64,000 nucleotides of DNA, from the NCBI GenBank assembly GCA_947568835.1, contig OX387602.1:12265021-12329020 (forward strand). The letters are read 5' to 3'. Of this stretch, positions 25,511-37,424 are shown one piece after another. Both the position numbers and the translations under genes were made by a program. Numbering within the stretch: the first letter of the stretch is position 1; each line of letters opens with the position of its first letter. The notes under the pieces were generated by a model. It saw only the letters and a program-made list of their open reading frames with translations, was not told the origin of the DNA and ran no database searches. This stretch comes from Protonemura montana (Eukaryota; Arthropoda; Insecta; Plecoptera; Nemouridae).

Positions 25511-28500
25511 TCAGAATCTTTCTCTCAGCACGAATGAGTGTGGTTTTGGTGTGAGAGTTATGCCACACTCGCCTTCGACGTCAACCGTTTGTCCCTCTGG
25601 TAAGGAGATATGGAACCTGTGCACTATAGATGCTCCGAAAAGGAACATAATCATCCTCCCTAGCTCCTCGCCGATGCACATTCGATTACCTGAAAAAGCC
25701 ACAAAAACGTACATGCTATTTCACGCTTATTCAAGTCAAAGTTGCTCCTGAAGAAAGTCAATCGCAATGAAGGTTTACATTTGAGTAACTAAAATTGGTG
25801 ATGTTGTTACTGAATTTTGAAAAGCGTCGCACGCTTCAATGTTAAAAACAGACGGTTCCAACGGTCATATTTTTTGCCGAATAGTCCACTAATAAAAATG
25901 ATGGCGTTGGCGCCTGTCACAGAGTTATAGTTGCTTTGGTTTACATACCTGTTTGGAAAGGAATAAAGAAGTCTGGCTTCGTAAATCTTCCATCCTCGCC
26001 TAGAAATCTCTCGGGCTTAAAGCTTTCCGGCTCTGCCCAAAGAGTACCGTCCATATGAAGCGCCCATTGTAGGGGTACAACCATAGTACCGGCTGGGATG
26101 TGGAATCCATCCAAAGTAGTGTCCTGCACAGAAAGTGAATACGTTAACAACTGAATCATGCGAATTAGTGGTTTCATATTTCAAATTCGATTGTTGTTCT
26201 TACTTTGAGAGTTCCGTGTGGAATGCCCAACGGAGTCACTGAGCGCAAACGCTGCGCTTCCGCCAACGACGCCTCTGTGTAAGGCAGCACCGCGACGTCT
26301 TCCAGCGTCGGCAAACGTTCCCCCAAAAGGCCGTCAAGTTCTTGTTGGACTTTTTTCTGAAATTCCATTTGGCGCCTCATAAAATTGTGAAAGCGGTGCG
26401 TATGTTTTGTGCACGAGTTTATTTCTAAAATGTAATATAACGCTAAGATGTCACTCTTTTATATAGAAAGAGTAAAATAGTACTTGTGGTGGGCCTACCT
26501 GAGTGCCTTGATTGATTGCCATGAAGAGGAGGTACCAGCGTATTGTTGTGAGAGTAGTATCGACTCCTGCTCCAAAAAGGTCGGCCAAGAGATGAAGGAA
26601 CTGTTCGTTTGAATAGTATTCCGCTTCTTCAGTGTTTGCTTTCTTAGAAATCTCGGCTAAGAAAGCACCGATCATATTATCTTTATTTTTATCGGGTGAA
26701 GATTGGTGGTCTTTGATGATCTGCTCGTACACTTTGTGTGTCTTTAGTTTTCCTTCAAGGAGAAAATCAATGTTTCGACGAAAACTTGGTAAAAATCTAA
26801 GAAAAGGCAAGAAATTCAGCGGTCCTGCTACGCCAATCATTTTAGTTCCTTCTTCCTGAAGATGTTGGAGCCATTTCCAGGTCTCGTCGTCTTCATCCCA
26901 AACCCTACCGAAGACTACAGAGTTGACGACATTGCCTAAGCTGTTCAGCAGGGTCGGTAGAATGTCTTGAGCTGTGCCTTCTGCCGACATCTTCTGGAGT
27001 TTCTCAATCACTTGTCTGACACCGATGTCGATGCGTTGCTCCATCTTATCACGCTTTACCCCAAATTTCACCATGCCGAAGTTTTTCAAGCATGAACCAA
27101 CGAACTTGCGCTGATTTTTCCACATATCTCCTTCGGCACAAATAAGCCCTAGAAATCAAACAGACGACAATTTTTTTTAATGTGGTGCGTGTATCCCAAA
27201 ATGGAGGAGTGCAGGGAGCTTTATACCTTTTAAGAGACAATCAACTTTAAGATGCAACAATTTTTGAGACGGTTAAAGAGTTCATAATAATAATAAAATC
27301 AGGATGGTCTTTCTTCGATTCTCGTCAACATTTCGATCCGCCTCGACTCGACCATCTAAGCTGTGTTGCCAACTCATATAAAGAACTAGAATTGCAATTC
27401 ATGTCCTTGGTAGAAGATTAATTTGACAGCGCAGCCAAATCAATCAGTTCTGTTAGTTAAAATGTTTCAGAGGTAAATATTGAATCTGACAACCCCGAGG
27501 ACTTGGGGTAAGAAGCTCCATGCACGTCCGGTTGTGGGCTACACCATACACACATTGCAGGGTTATTCTGACTTGTCTGAAGGTACATGGAGATATATTT
27601 TTTAGAACTCGACAGAATGAAGTCATGGGAAGATGCCAATGTACCAATTAACATAAACCCGGTGGATTCTCTGAGTGCAAGATAAACAAAAATATCTCGA
27701 AGCTAAAAACCAATTTACAGATCTCAGTAAGTGTAACTAAAATGCATATCAAATATATGGTCATTCCTGTTTTGCATTGGGTGCGAGCATCGCATTGGTT
27801 TCAAGTCATAGTTATTTTAGATAAAAAAGTTAAAATGCAAGGCATTACATTACCAAATGAATTGTTTAAAACAGGCAGTGACGTTTTTGACTAGTTTATC
27901 ACAAGCGGTGGATGGAGGCAATATGAAAATATCACCTCAAATCTTTTAAAAAACACTCGTGGTAGTTCGTGACTTCTGGCGTAGGCGATAATTTTCCGTT
28001 TAAAATAAAATAAGTGCAATGAGAAACGAATATTTGGCCAACCCGCAGAAACATCACGTGTTTGAAAAATGATATATACCACATATATATACCTAGATAC
28101 TCGGTGTGAGAAATGCAAACATTAGAATTCAAATGCGTCTAAATCAAATGTAATGTCTGATATATCATAGCCGTTACCCTTGGGGCGTGGAATACACCTC
28201 TATATACGAAAGTGTTATTTTTCTGTGCTGACTAGTTTTTTTTTACTCGCCCCGACAAGTTTGTGTACGTTATTTTCACACATAGGTTTTTTTTCATGCA
28301 CTCACTTGAAAATAAAAATAGGTGTTTGGTAGTCAAAAATTACCATTAGGCGTATTAATTTACTTGTTGAACCGTTTAATCTCAAAGTAAAAGAATGCAG
28401 TTTGAATCAATGAAGCAAATCGGTTCTGATTTTCCAATTATCAAAATAAATGGGCGCACGTGAGTGGACGGTGTGGTATTTTAACATTCTGAAACCACTA

Positions 28501-31500
28501 GTTCCAGTTTGAATGGCGAACGTATGAAATCAATTTAGCCAGGTTTACTGCTAGATTATGAACAAAAAGTGTATATTATTTTATTGATATAGCCAACGTT
28601 TTCATTGGTGGGAAAGGTCAGGGTAATAACTCCTTCAAAGTAATTGAACCTCCAACTTAATTCATTTTGTAGCTGTGCACAGTGAACATAACCACTAACC
28701 CTTTTAAAACAAACTTGTAATTTTTAACAAGGTCTCTATTTGAATATGGATAATTAAACGGTTGATTTACATAATTAAATACATTTATTTCGTTTTTATA
28801 CACTATTATATATTGCTGTAATTTCTAAGGTAAGAAATAAATGTTTCTCCAATTTGTTTAACATAGCTCCAGGATCTTGACTGAAATATAAATAAAATGC
28901 AGTTGCAAGACTTGGGAGTAATTTTGTAAAAATGTGCGCCATATAAAAGGCTTAGCTATATAAAAAAATGAATTAAATAAATACTGTTTTAACAAAATGT
29001 TCGAAGAACAAAAAATAGCTGAAATGAACTGAAACAATTCGCTTAATTATAATATAAATTTCGAACATACAAAAACTGGCGCCAACCGAGTGGCGAATCC
29101 GTCTTCCCATGAACTGTCAGTAGTTTTGGCATTTGCTCAAGGTCCCTCGTCACCCGTAAAGACTTTATATCGCCAACCATACATTGAATTTAAGAACAGA
29201 ACTGTAATTAAGAAAGAAAATGGCGTTCCTAATGTCGTTTCCTTTTGTGCATACTAGAATATAAAATAAGCTGTTTGATTATGCACCGAAAGACACAGAT
29301 CTATTCGATCCTCAATAAAACCGAAGTTTAATTGCCCCAACCTCTTACGCCTGTTCGAACATGTTCTATATTACACCAGTGTGTGATGTAAAAATGGTAA
29401 GATTTTACAGGGCGTCGTCAGGACTGCATTAATTTTTCCTCGTGTGGGCTGCGAAAAAATAATTGAAATGATATTTTGGCAGCGATGGCCTTCTAAGCCA
29501 TACAATAACATCGCATACTATCCAAACGCCACACCCTGAATAAGACAATCCGCTTTAAGACCATAGTACAGTCATCAAAACTCTCTCGCGATATACATTG
29601 CCATACATCTTCTATGTCAGAAACCCGGGTAGGACTCAAGAAAAATCTTGAGAAAAAAAAAACAACTTAATTCAGCCAACATTTTAAAAGTCAAGGCTGT
29701 AAGAGCAGCGTTATATTCAATGGTGATACAAAAACTCAGTCATATAAGATTGAGCAAACTCATATAATATTATAAATTATACTATCTTAGAGCGTTCAAG
29801 ATCACAAGAAACAAAGTCAACGATCGCTGAACGTGTATAGACGTGTGGTTGAGCGTGTAGAACGATGCCCCCCCGACCACCGGGTCGTCCATGTCCTCGG
29901 ACATGGGATGGGGATTCACCCGCGTGGACAACGACTAAGACATGCTAAGATTTTGTTGAGACCTTGCTGAGACTCGCTAATTCCATCAGAGGAAAACTCA
30001 GTCCCAGCATACCACGCATCTGAGCGTGTTGGTTAATTATTATTTAAGTTGCGAATAAGGGATGAGTATTTTATTACTATGAACACTATGACCTTATCAA
30101 AAATGTGTACGCAATAGGGTAATTGTGCCCTGGTCTCCACCTTTTTTCGATTCCCTGATTCCCCTAATTGGTACACATTTTTGAAAGAGTTTATAACGGG
30201 TGTCCCAAAAAATGTACGCACAGTTTAAATGATTACAGCTCCAGTTCTTAATCACATATGATTAGTTTTATAATTGTATGCATTTTTTTTTGGGTACACC
30301 CATGTGGTGATTTCAATGCGCTAAGCAATGAGATCCCCGCACGACGGCAAGTAGCGTGGCGTTTAATAAACATAATTGCTGTCATTTTATGTCCACACTA
30401 AATTGTAAGAAATTACAAACGCTATTTCATCTAGTGATGTAGGAGTCAATTTTTCTGTTTTCATTCTTTTTAAACACGCTCCACGTAAACGCAATTTAGT
30501 TATAACTAAACTAACGTATGGCATAAATGAACAATGTCAAACCAAGTTATTCCACACAATCTCTCCCGAAAACTCCAGAAAATGTCTATGTGATATTTTA
30601 CCAGCTGATCAAAGAAAAAAGCTTGTTTATCAAACCTGTCCTATAAAGCGAGACAAAAGCGCCATCATATTTGATAGACATTTTTTATCAATTTAATAAT
30701 CCAAAACAATAGCTCGCAAATTAAGTGGTGGTGCAAAAAAAGGTATATTAATCGATGGCAACGACTTCTCTACATCTTTGGCTCATTTGCCCACGAGATG
30801 AGACGAGAGTGGCTGCTGAGCAAACCCGAGATGGGATGCTGTGCGTGAAGGAGTGTAGCAGGGGGGGGGGGGGGGGAGGTGTGGGGACAAGGACAAGCAC
30901 AAGGCCGCGAGGCCGACGTCCTCCGCAATATATTTGGGCGAGGGGCGGTCGCCACATTCTTAGTAAAAACACTGATACAATCAGCATTGGCTGCCTTCAA
31001 CTATAATACAAGAATATCACTGACAATTAAAAGAAAAAAGAACCGAAGAATTTGAAGGTTATTTTGAGAATAAGTAATTAGAGTGGGGAAATGGGTGGAA
31101 CGCTGTAGGTTGAAATAGTCATCTCGGTCAACAAACTTAAAGCTGGTTAAGATTGCATTGTAATGAATGATAAAAGGTATTGTACTGATCGGCATTCGTT
31201 ACGGTTGGTTGTTTAAGATTCGGTAGCTGCTTGGGAAGATCTCCGGTCGAGGGCAGCTTCTTTCTTGTGTTTTTGGAGATCGAGAGGCTGAGATTTTGAT
31301 CTTACAACCGACGTTGCTTGGGCAATTAGAGTCTAGAGAACTGGAACATTGCAATGCAAATCTACGTAGAATCTTGAATCTCGGTAAGGGGTTCTTTCTT
31401 TTTTGAACACAGCCTCAGAAGGACACCAAACTAGCTCGCTAATATAATCGGGTTTTTTTTTTTTCAATGAAATCTCGGTGTATCAGTCTAGATTTTTGCC

Positions 31501-33064
31501 CGAGATTGTGTCAACTTTAGCAGCGCTATAATCTCCTTTGGCTAGTCTGGTGTTGCGTGCGTTTCGCGGGGTAGACAACTTGTAGGAATCGGCTCATCTA
31601 TGATAGGACTAAACTTACAAAAATATATATTCGAAACCTATCGGTGTCTGGCTTTCTTTCTGAACGGTTTGATCACATGGAGGGTATTCACCTTTGCATG
31701 ACAGACAGACAGATAAAAGATCACGTCTGAGTGTTTAAGTTATAAATCGTGATGCTTTTTGTTGTCCAACTTAAAAACGTACGCATCTCCGGTCCTCGGG
31801 GTTTATTTTGTAGGTCAGTGTGGTAACATCTGTACATCCATGCGATGATAAAGAATCGAGACAACAAAAAATTAAACAGCTTCCTGAAAATCGTTTTGCC
31901 CTGAACCCTTTCAAAGGGCTGAATAATTTTAGTAGTTACACAAAAAGATCAAATTATAAGAATCTATTTGTGATAATAAAAGCCTTACAAGAAAGATAAT
32001 TAGATTTACTTCTCGTAAGATTAGAAAATATCTTCCAACCATTTTTAAACCTTCGTTCTTTCGTTTTTTCTTTATGATTAGCGAAGTTGTTGTATCCAGA
32101 GTGAGACGCCGGCAGTCAAGTGGGAATTACACACTACGCGCCAAGATGTCATTACAGAAAAGCTGCGCTCGACGACATCTTGCAGGCTCACAGAAGGAAC
32201 TATTAAAATATCCATCAGCCTCGTCCAACCTGGTCCTCAATTTTAATTCCGAGTGTACATTTAAATCTAGAAATAAGTTCCTAACCTTAAATTAAAACAG
32301 CTCATATGATGACAAGCATTTACGTCTGCCTACCTTTATTTAAAATATGCTTGTGCACCCTTTTCTTTTAGTTTTTACAGCATTTAAATCTACATGCACG
32401 CCTGCCCAGAGGGTTAATTCGGCCAGCACAGAACTTGCATCGTATTCAAGATGCAGATGGCGCACGGGAAATTATGCAGGCATTTCGGTACACATGCACC
32501 AACCATCTTTTCTCGAGCCAATGCAAAGCAGACCCTTAGGAGAAGGCAGACCTTGTAGTACATGGTCATATGAAATCAACCTGAAAATACGAGTGCCCAG
32601 CAAAAGCGAGTGCCCAGCACAGGCAATAAGTACCTGACAAGGATCTTAACAGGTACGATATATCGAATTCCATTCTGCGAGAAATTCTAAGAAAAGTATG
32701 AAAATGAGTCTCTGGTCTCACCGTATCCTTGCATGATGCCGTGGGTGAGATAGAGTGGTGCTCGTCCTGAAAAGACGTCCTTTGCAAACGCCTGGCGTAT
32801 AAGCCGGTGGTCGGACAGGACCACGGTGAAGACGCCGCCCATCTGGAGGCTAAAGATGCGTCCATAGCGTCGCGCCAACGTCGTGAATGTCAGGTGAGGG
32901 CTCTTAGCCGAGATCCAGGGAAGGTATCCTAGGATCGGTACTCCCCAAGGACCAGGGGGTAGCTGGGGACCACGGTTCCAGAAGATGAGGACGAGGATGA
33001 GGATCAGTGTACTTAGGAGAAGGGATGTAGCGTACGCGGATAAGTACTCGGGAATGAGGTATAG
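25511..33064 (-). CDS. CYP306A1: Cytochrome P450 CYP306A1 (phantom), ecdysteroid 25-hydroxylase
   Basis: Microsomal P450 of the Halloween pathway, adding the C25 hydroxyl during ecdysone synthesis. Visible exons: 33064-32722, 27148-26499, 26356-26204, 26123-25949, 25689-25511; phases agree, giving 499 residues plus stop. The membrane anchor is at about residues 15-29 of the visible protein, followed by PPGPWG (36-41), FSGRAPLYLTHGIMQGYG, I-helix AGVDTT (308-313), an ExxR in EAQR, and the heme loop PFQTGNRMCIG with Cys445. The FSGRAPLYLTHGIM block is typical of phantom. The first visible exon opens at a strong acceptor (CTTTCAG, phase 0) and has no early Met, so a short upstream start exon is probably missing. 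Alternatively an ATG at 33172 would add 36 residues by reading through that acceptor. Intron 1 is 5.6 kb and holds a small MITE. Confidence 0.9.
29889..29906. repeat. Perfect hairpin in CYP306A1 intron 1
   Basis: CCATGTCC-TC-GGACATGG is an 8-bp perfect stem with a 2-base loop. It lies just after a C-run and sequence rich in GTGT and ACGTGT. It would be transcribed in the CYP306A1 pre-mRNA. Confidence 0.6.
30198..30301. mobile_element. About 104-bp inverted-repeat MITE in CYP306A1 intron 1
   Basis: The left end reads GGGTGTCCCAAAAAATG and the right end, on the opposite strand, reads GGGTGTACCCAAAAAAAAAT, so the two termini are inverted copies enclosing under 60 bp. No coding capacity. The G-rich start followed by an A-run is common among small Tc1/mariner-type non-autonomous elements, but no clear target-site duplication is visible. 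Confidence 0.5.
30861..30876. repeat. 16-base G homopolymer
   Basis: An uninterrupted run of 16 G, in CYP306A1 intron 1 (a C-run in its pre-mRNA). Such runs are prone to slippage and assembly error, and can form quadruplexes on the G strand. Confidence 0.9.
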
Positions 33065-36000
33065 CTGAAAGAAGAAAGTCAAATTGAACGTGCTTTGGTC
33101 ATTATCGAGAATACATTTATTTAAATAAGCAAGTAGAACGCTTTTTGAAGGGAAATACAGCACGCATAACAACGCTCATTTCTTTAATTTCTGCTGTACA
33201 TCCTGAAAACAATATCAGCTGTTTTGTTGTCCCTGCAGGCGTTGTGATTTGGAGTGCAAAATAGCACATAACAATGGTAATTTCATTAATTTCCATTAAA
33301 TAACATGATCGCTAAATACACAAATAACATATAGATGATTAGCTATGCCGATGGTCAAACAGTTTTCATAACAAATAAAAACGCGTCAGAGAGATCAGAA
33401 GAGATTCTTTTAAATCTATGGCTAAAATATATTAGCTGAAACCAAAAATCGCGAGTATATAACAAAATATGCATCATAAACAAGTTCAGACATGGGTACG
33501 CGTAGAACTATCGAAGACATCACTGTGCCTCTAATCGCCAACGGACACCTTTTTATTGCGCATTTCGTATTTCATTTCAAATAACAAAAAAAACAGTGCC
33601 CACTCTATGGTGGACGTGCTTCGAGATCAGCAGAATATTTGCATTACATCACGCAGGGTCGGACTTTGCAACAGCGCTAAGCGTTCGTTGTATTCTATTA
33701 CAGAGTTAGACTGTGAAGCAAACAGGCTCCTTGCAGTAGACGAGCATTGCAAATGGCTGCCAAGGATTTCATGTGTCTTAAATATACAATCAAGCGAGAC
33801 CCGAGATCAAATGGGTGCCTCACACTTAAGAAACCAGCAATTCAACTCACCAAAAACATGTCGAAGGTGATCACAGAAGAGAAGAAGCGAATATTTGCAC
33901 CGGAATCGGCTCAAGAGACACAGTTACAAATGTCTGAATTAGTGAGATAAAACACTTTAAAGAACTTAGATGGTTAAACGTCTGATCAAAAAACAGCTCG
34001 ACGGACCCTTGATCGACCGCTGGATCATAGACGCCCTTGAATCCAGTAGCCCGCTCGACGGCCATACGTGCTGCAAATCTTAAAAAAATCTGTGCACTCA
34101 GCTCTGTCAGTCCAATGCTCTTGGGCGACTGAAATCAAGACGCTATGAACAAGCCCTTACGTTGAGAAGACGAAACTGATTTTAGTTAACGTTCATGATC
34201 ATAATTTGAAATTCGTTCGGTGTTCCTGGGATCCGATAGGTTCAAATTATCATACACGATCGTGATTTCAAAGGCACCTTTGTATAATTGAAAATCAGCA
34301 CTAGGAGTCGATGTCTCTAACTCAGCATTCGTTACTTGTAATGGCTTAACTTGATAGTCACAAAGTTGCTAATTCATTCCTGGCTCAAATATTTAAGGAT
34401 AAATACAAATAAAATTAAGTATAGCGCTTAAAAATAGAGACAAAGAAATCGGAAGATGAAAGATAACATCCATCGTAGACCACGTCCGATTGTGTAATTT
34501 TAATTTGCTGTGTGAAATATCTTCAATTCACAACACAAACAAATTTGATATTAATCAAATAAAGATTGCTATAACCCTCTTCGAACAGGTAAGGCGTTGG
34601 CATTTGATTTTCATGATGTAACATAGCCAACTTTATGACATCATTCGTCCTGATGAAGCTGTGACATCACAAGAATTATTAATTATTAAAACACACATGC
34701 ACACTAGGTAGACAGCGACGCCAATGGCCTACTGCGATATGGCGTTACTGTATTGCTAATATCGAACTAACGACGTCACTGACTGCTAGAGAAGCCGATT
34801 TTGAAAGTTTCAAGACGACGTTGCGTTGAAATGGTTCAACGACCAAAGACATTTGCCACCTGAAAAGTTGTTGGATACGAGATGAAGCTATAGGCACGAC
34901 TCTCCGTGTATTGTTACGTGCAAGTTCTTTGGACAGCAAGACCTAAACAAACTTTATGATTATAGTTACTAACAGAATAAGCAAAAGTATATGTTGCTAA
35001 TTTTCACCTTAGTAATTTTCGGTCATTGACATATTGAGACATATTTGTCTGGAAACCTGTTTTATATTATTAAGTTGGTAAAGAAAATTTCTGGCAGTTA
35101 GAGCTCTGCTGCAAAAATTCCCGGGAAGTTTTAAGAAAACGGATTTTTCAAATATCCTGTTAAAAAAGGCTATTTTGTGGGCAAAAAAATAAGAAATGTT
35201 AAGTCTTAATTTGGGAGACTCGGCCACCGAGTATTTAACATGGATATCATAATAGGGGAAATTCTTATGCCCTCCACAAACAACCTCGTGTTAGATCCCC
35301 AAATTTGCAGCATAATTCCTAAACCGACGGCAAGCTGAAAGTTCCTAATCAAGCAGTGCATACCCGGAAAGTTTCGGGTCTCCAAACATGGGGGTGCTAA
35401 CTTTACGCACTCTAACAACACCTGTGCGTGAATGACTTCACTTGTTTTTTGCTTCTATTACCTTTTTTTCGCACACGCATCGAGGAAAAAAAATAGCTAA
35501 ACGTGCGGAAACGAAATTGAATAACAAGTCCTTGCTCCCAAGCCATACGGTGAGAGTTGAGATGTAGGCAGTTGCCATCATCATAAACAAATTATTTGAT
35601 TAAGATGCTGATAATTATCTCGGTGTTAGTTTCGGTCAGTGACATGGGAGTTGTGCCGGACGGCCGGCCAGTCGGGCGTCCAGCAGATCTTGAGCTTTCA
35701 CTTTCAGGTCTTTGGGAGGCTCCCAAGGGGCATGGACGGGGGTCTGGTCGCCCCCATACACACCCACCTCACTACGGGGCAATTGTTTCAACATTTAACG
35801 CAGACTATTTTGAGTGGAGGATTCGTGTGGTTGCTTACATTTGGAATGCACGTCTGTCATTGAACCTGTGCTTGTCATCTATGGAATAAAATCACTGAAT
35901 TGTGTGGGAGCTTGGACCTTATTACTATATTTTTCCCCCACAAAACGATTCGAGCTTCGCTAAAGGTCTGATCACGTTAATGGGATGTATGATGTTTTAT

Positions 36001-37000
36001 TTTGGTTGGACACGTTCAAGCCGCACAAAAATAATAATTAATTGCCGGTTTTACAATTGCACGTTAAGAAATTGACAGACTGTTAAGAAAGAAAAAAATC
36101 TTCTGGTTGGCTGTTGCCAAGAAAATATCAAATTAACGGACCGTTATGTTCTTAACGAACCACTGAAACACTAGCAAAAAAAGTGCTAAATTACAGCCAA
36201 TCGTAATAATAACAAAATAAACAAAATACCAAACAATCAATCGCTGAAATCAATACTAAATTTAAAGAAAAATTTTGGTTGACACACAATAACTGAAATT
36301 TCTTGTTTTTGAGTTCAATAACCTACGCTAAAATAACTGGGAGCATTTAGAAATCGTCTTCTTTGCAGGTTAGCTTTTAAGAATTCAGATAGCCGATGAC
36401 GAGTCTTGTGAGACTTGTGAAAATGAGCTGTCCGCAGCATTGCAGTCACTCGAGCCGATTGCTTGTCTGAGTTGAGAGCAACGAACACAATGCTTGATGT
36501 GGAACTGACCACAGTTCACTTTTCAAAGAGACATATGACTAGGGATTTTAGTAGGACAGCGCACCTTGCAGCAATTGCATAACCGTGTTGGAACAGTTCA
36601 AAGACATACGCGTCATGCGAGTATATTGTGTAGATTGCAACTGATATGCGATAAATGTAGTTTCCGCCCTTTGAGCTGAAATAGTTGCAGCTGTCTAAGA
36701 AATTCCCTTGGGTTATATGGGGTTACAAAGGGGTTACGTGCGGTTATGTGACAACGTGAGCATCATCACGAAGTCTGTTGCTGCATCATCAATGACTGAT
36801 CTCATCATTACCAAGACTCCGGTCCACATGACACGAGATACATTTGAAATCAAGAAAACACACGCTACACATTTTATTCAGTCTTTGGCCACCAAGTTGG
36901 TTCAACTTTGTAGAAGACAGTGACCCTATAGGTGTTATTAAGATGATATCATCACTTATAGGACAAGCACCTTCCGATCTGACTTTCTAGAAACTTTCTT
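33065..37000. other. Upstream flank of CYP306A1
   Basis: It should contain the CYP306A1 promoter and probably its missing first exon on the minus strand, but neither could be fixed. A 10-bp inverted repeat (ATAATTTGAA near 34200, TTCAAATTAT near 34244) is present. No other gene is recognised. Confidence 0.4.
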
Positions 37001-37077
37001 TGGGTGACCCGGCGTCGAACTCGGCCTTCTCGTTTGGGGTGGTTGACTCGAAACACTACCGACGTAGCCACATCGCG
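37001..37077 (-). repeat. tRNA-like head of a SINE or tRNA pseudogene
   Basis: On the minus strand an A-box-like TGGCTACGTCGG (37070-37059) is followed 36 bases later by a B-box GAGTTCGACGCC (37022-37011), ending in GGGTCACCC. The spacing is right for a Pol III internal promoter, but the anticodon arm does not fold as a functional tRNA. This is the usual look of a tRNA-derived SINE 5' end. The 3' body was not delimited. Confidence 0.5.
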
Positions 37078-37334
37078 AGAAGAAAAATTAAGATTCACTA
37101 TATGAAATGCGGTAACGATCCAGACAATGACCCGGGCAGCTATGGCAAATAGCGAGCAATGGCCGTAGCCGCGCCCCTACAAAGCAGATATTGACCCCGT
37201 ACACCAGCCCCAAGACGTTGTGGGACGGGGGAAGGGGTCTCGGAGCAGCAGACGGAGTCAACGCAAGTCAGCGGAGTCAAGGAACGCCGACCCCAACCGA
37301 AGGTGTGGGTGATGACGTGGCAAGTGCTGGGGGG

Positions 37335-37424
37335 AGGTCATCGCGCCCCACTCGTTGACCTTGGGGTCACGTGGTCTCAGGATTGACCACCCGCGCCTAA
37401 ACATGTGCTTCAGTTAAGGTCAAT
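37335..37424. promoter_or_regulatory. Cluster of nuclear-receptor half-sites upstream of CYP306A1
   Basis: Within 90 bp lie AGGTCA (37335-37340), TTGACCTTGG (37355-37364, reverse complement CCAAGGTCAA, an exact FTZ-F1/SF-1 consensus), GGGTCA (37364-37369), a reverse TGACC (37384-37388) and AAGGTCAA (about 37417-37423). The cluster is in a GC-rich block about 4.3 kb 5' of the first visible CYP306A1 exon. FTZ-F1 is known to control phantom in Drosophila; a link here is inference. Confidence 0.35.

Noticed and set aside
33871..34065. Candidate first exon of CYP306A1 (64-residue minus frame behind an acceptor)
   Set aside because: No usable GT donor in the right phase and no resemblance to P450 N-termini.
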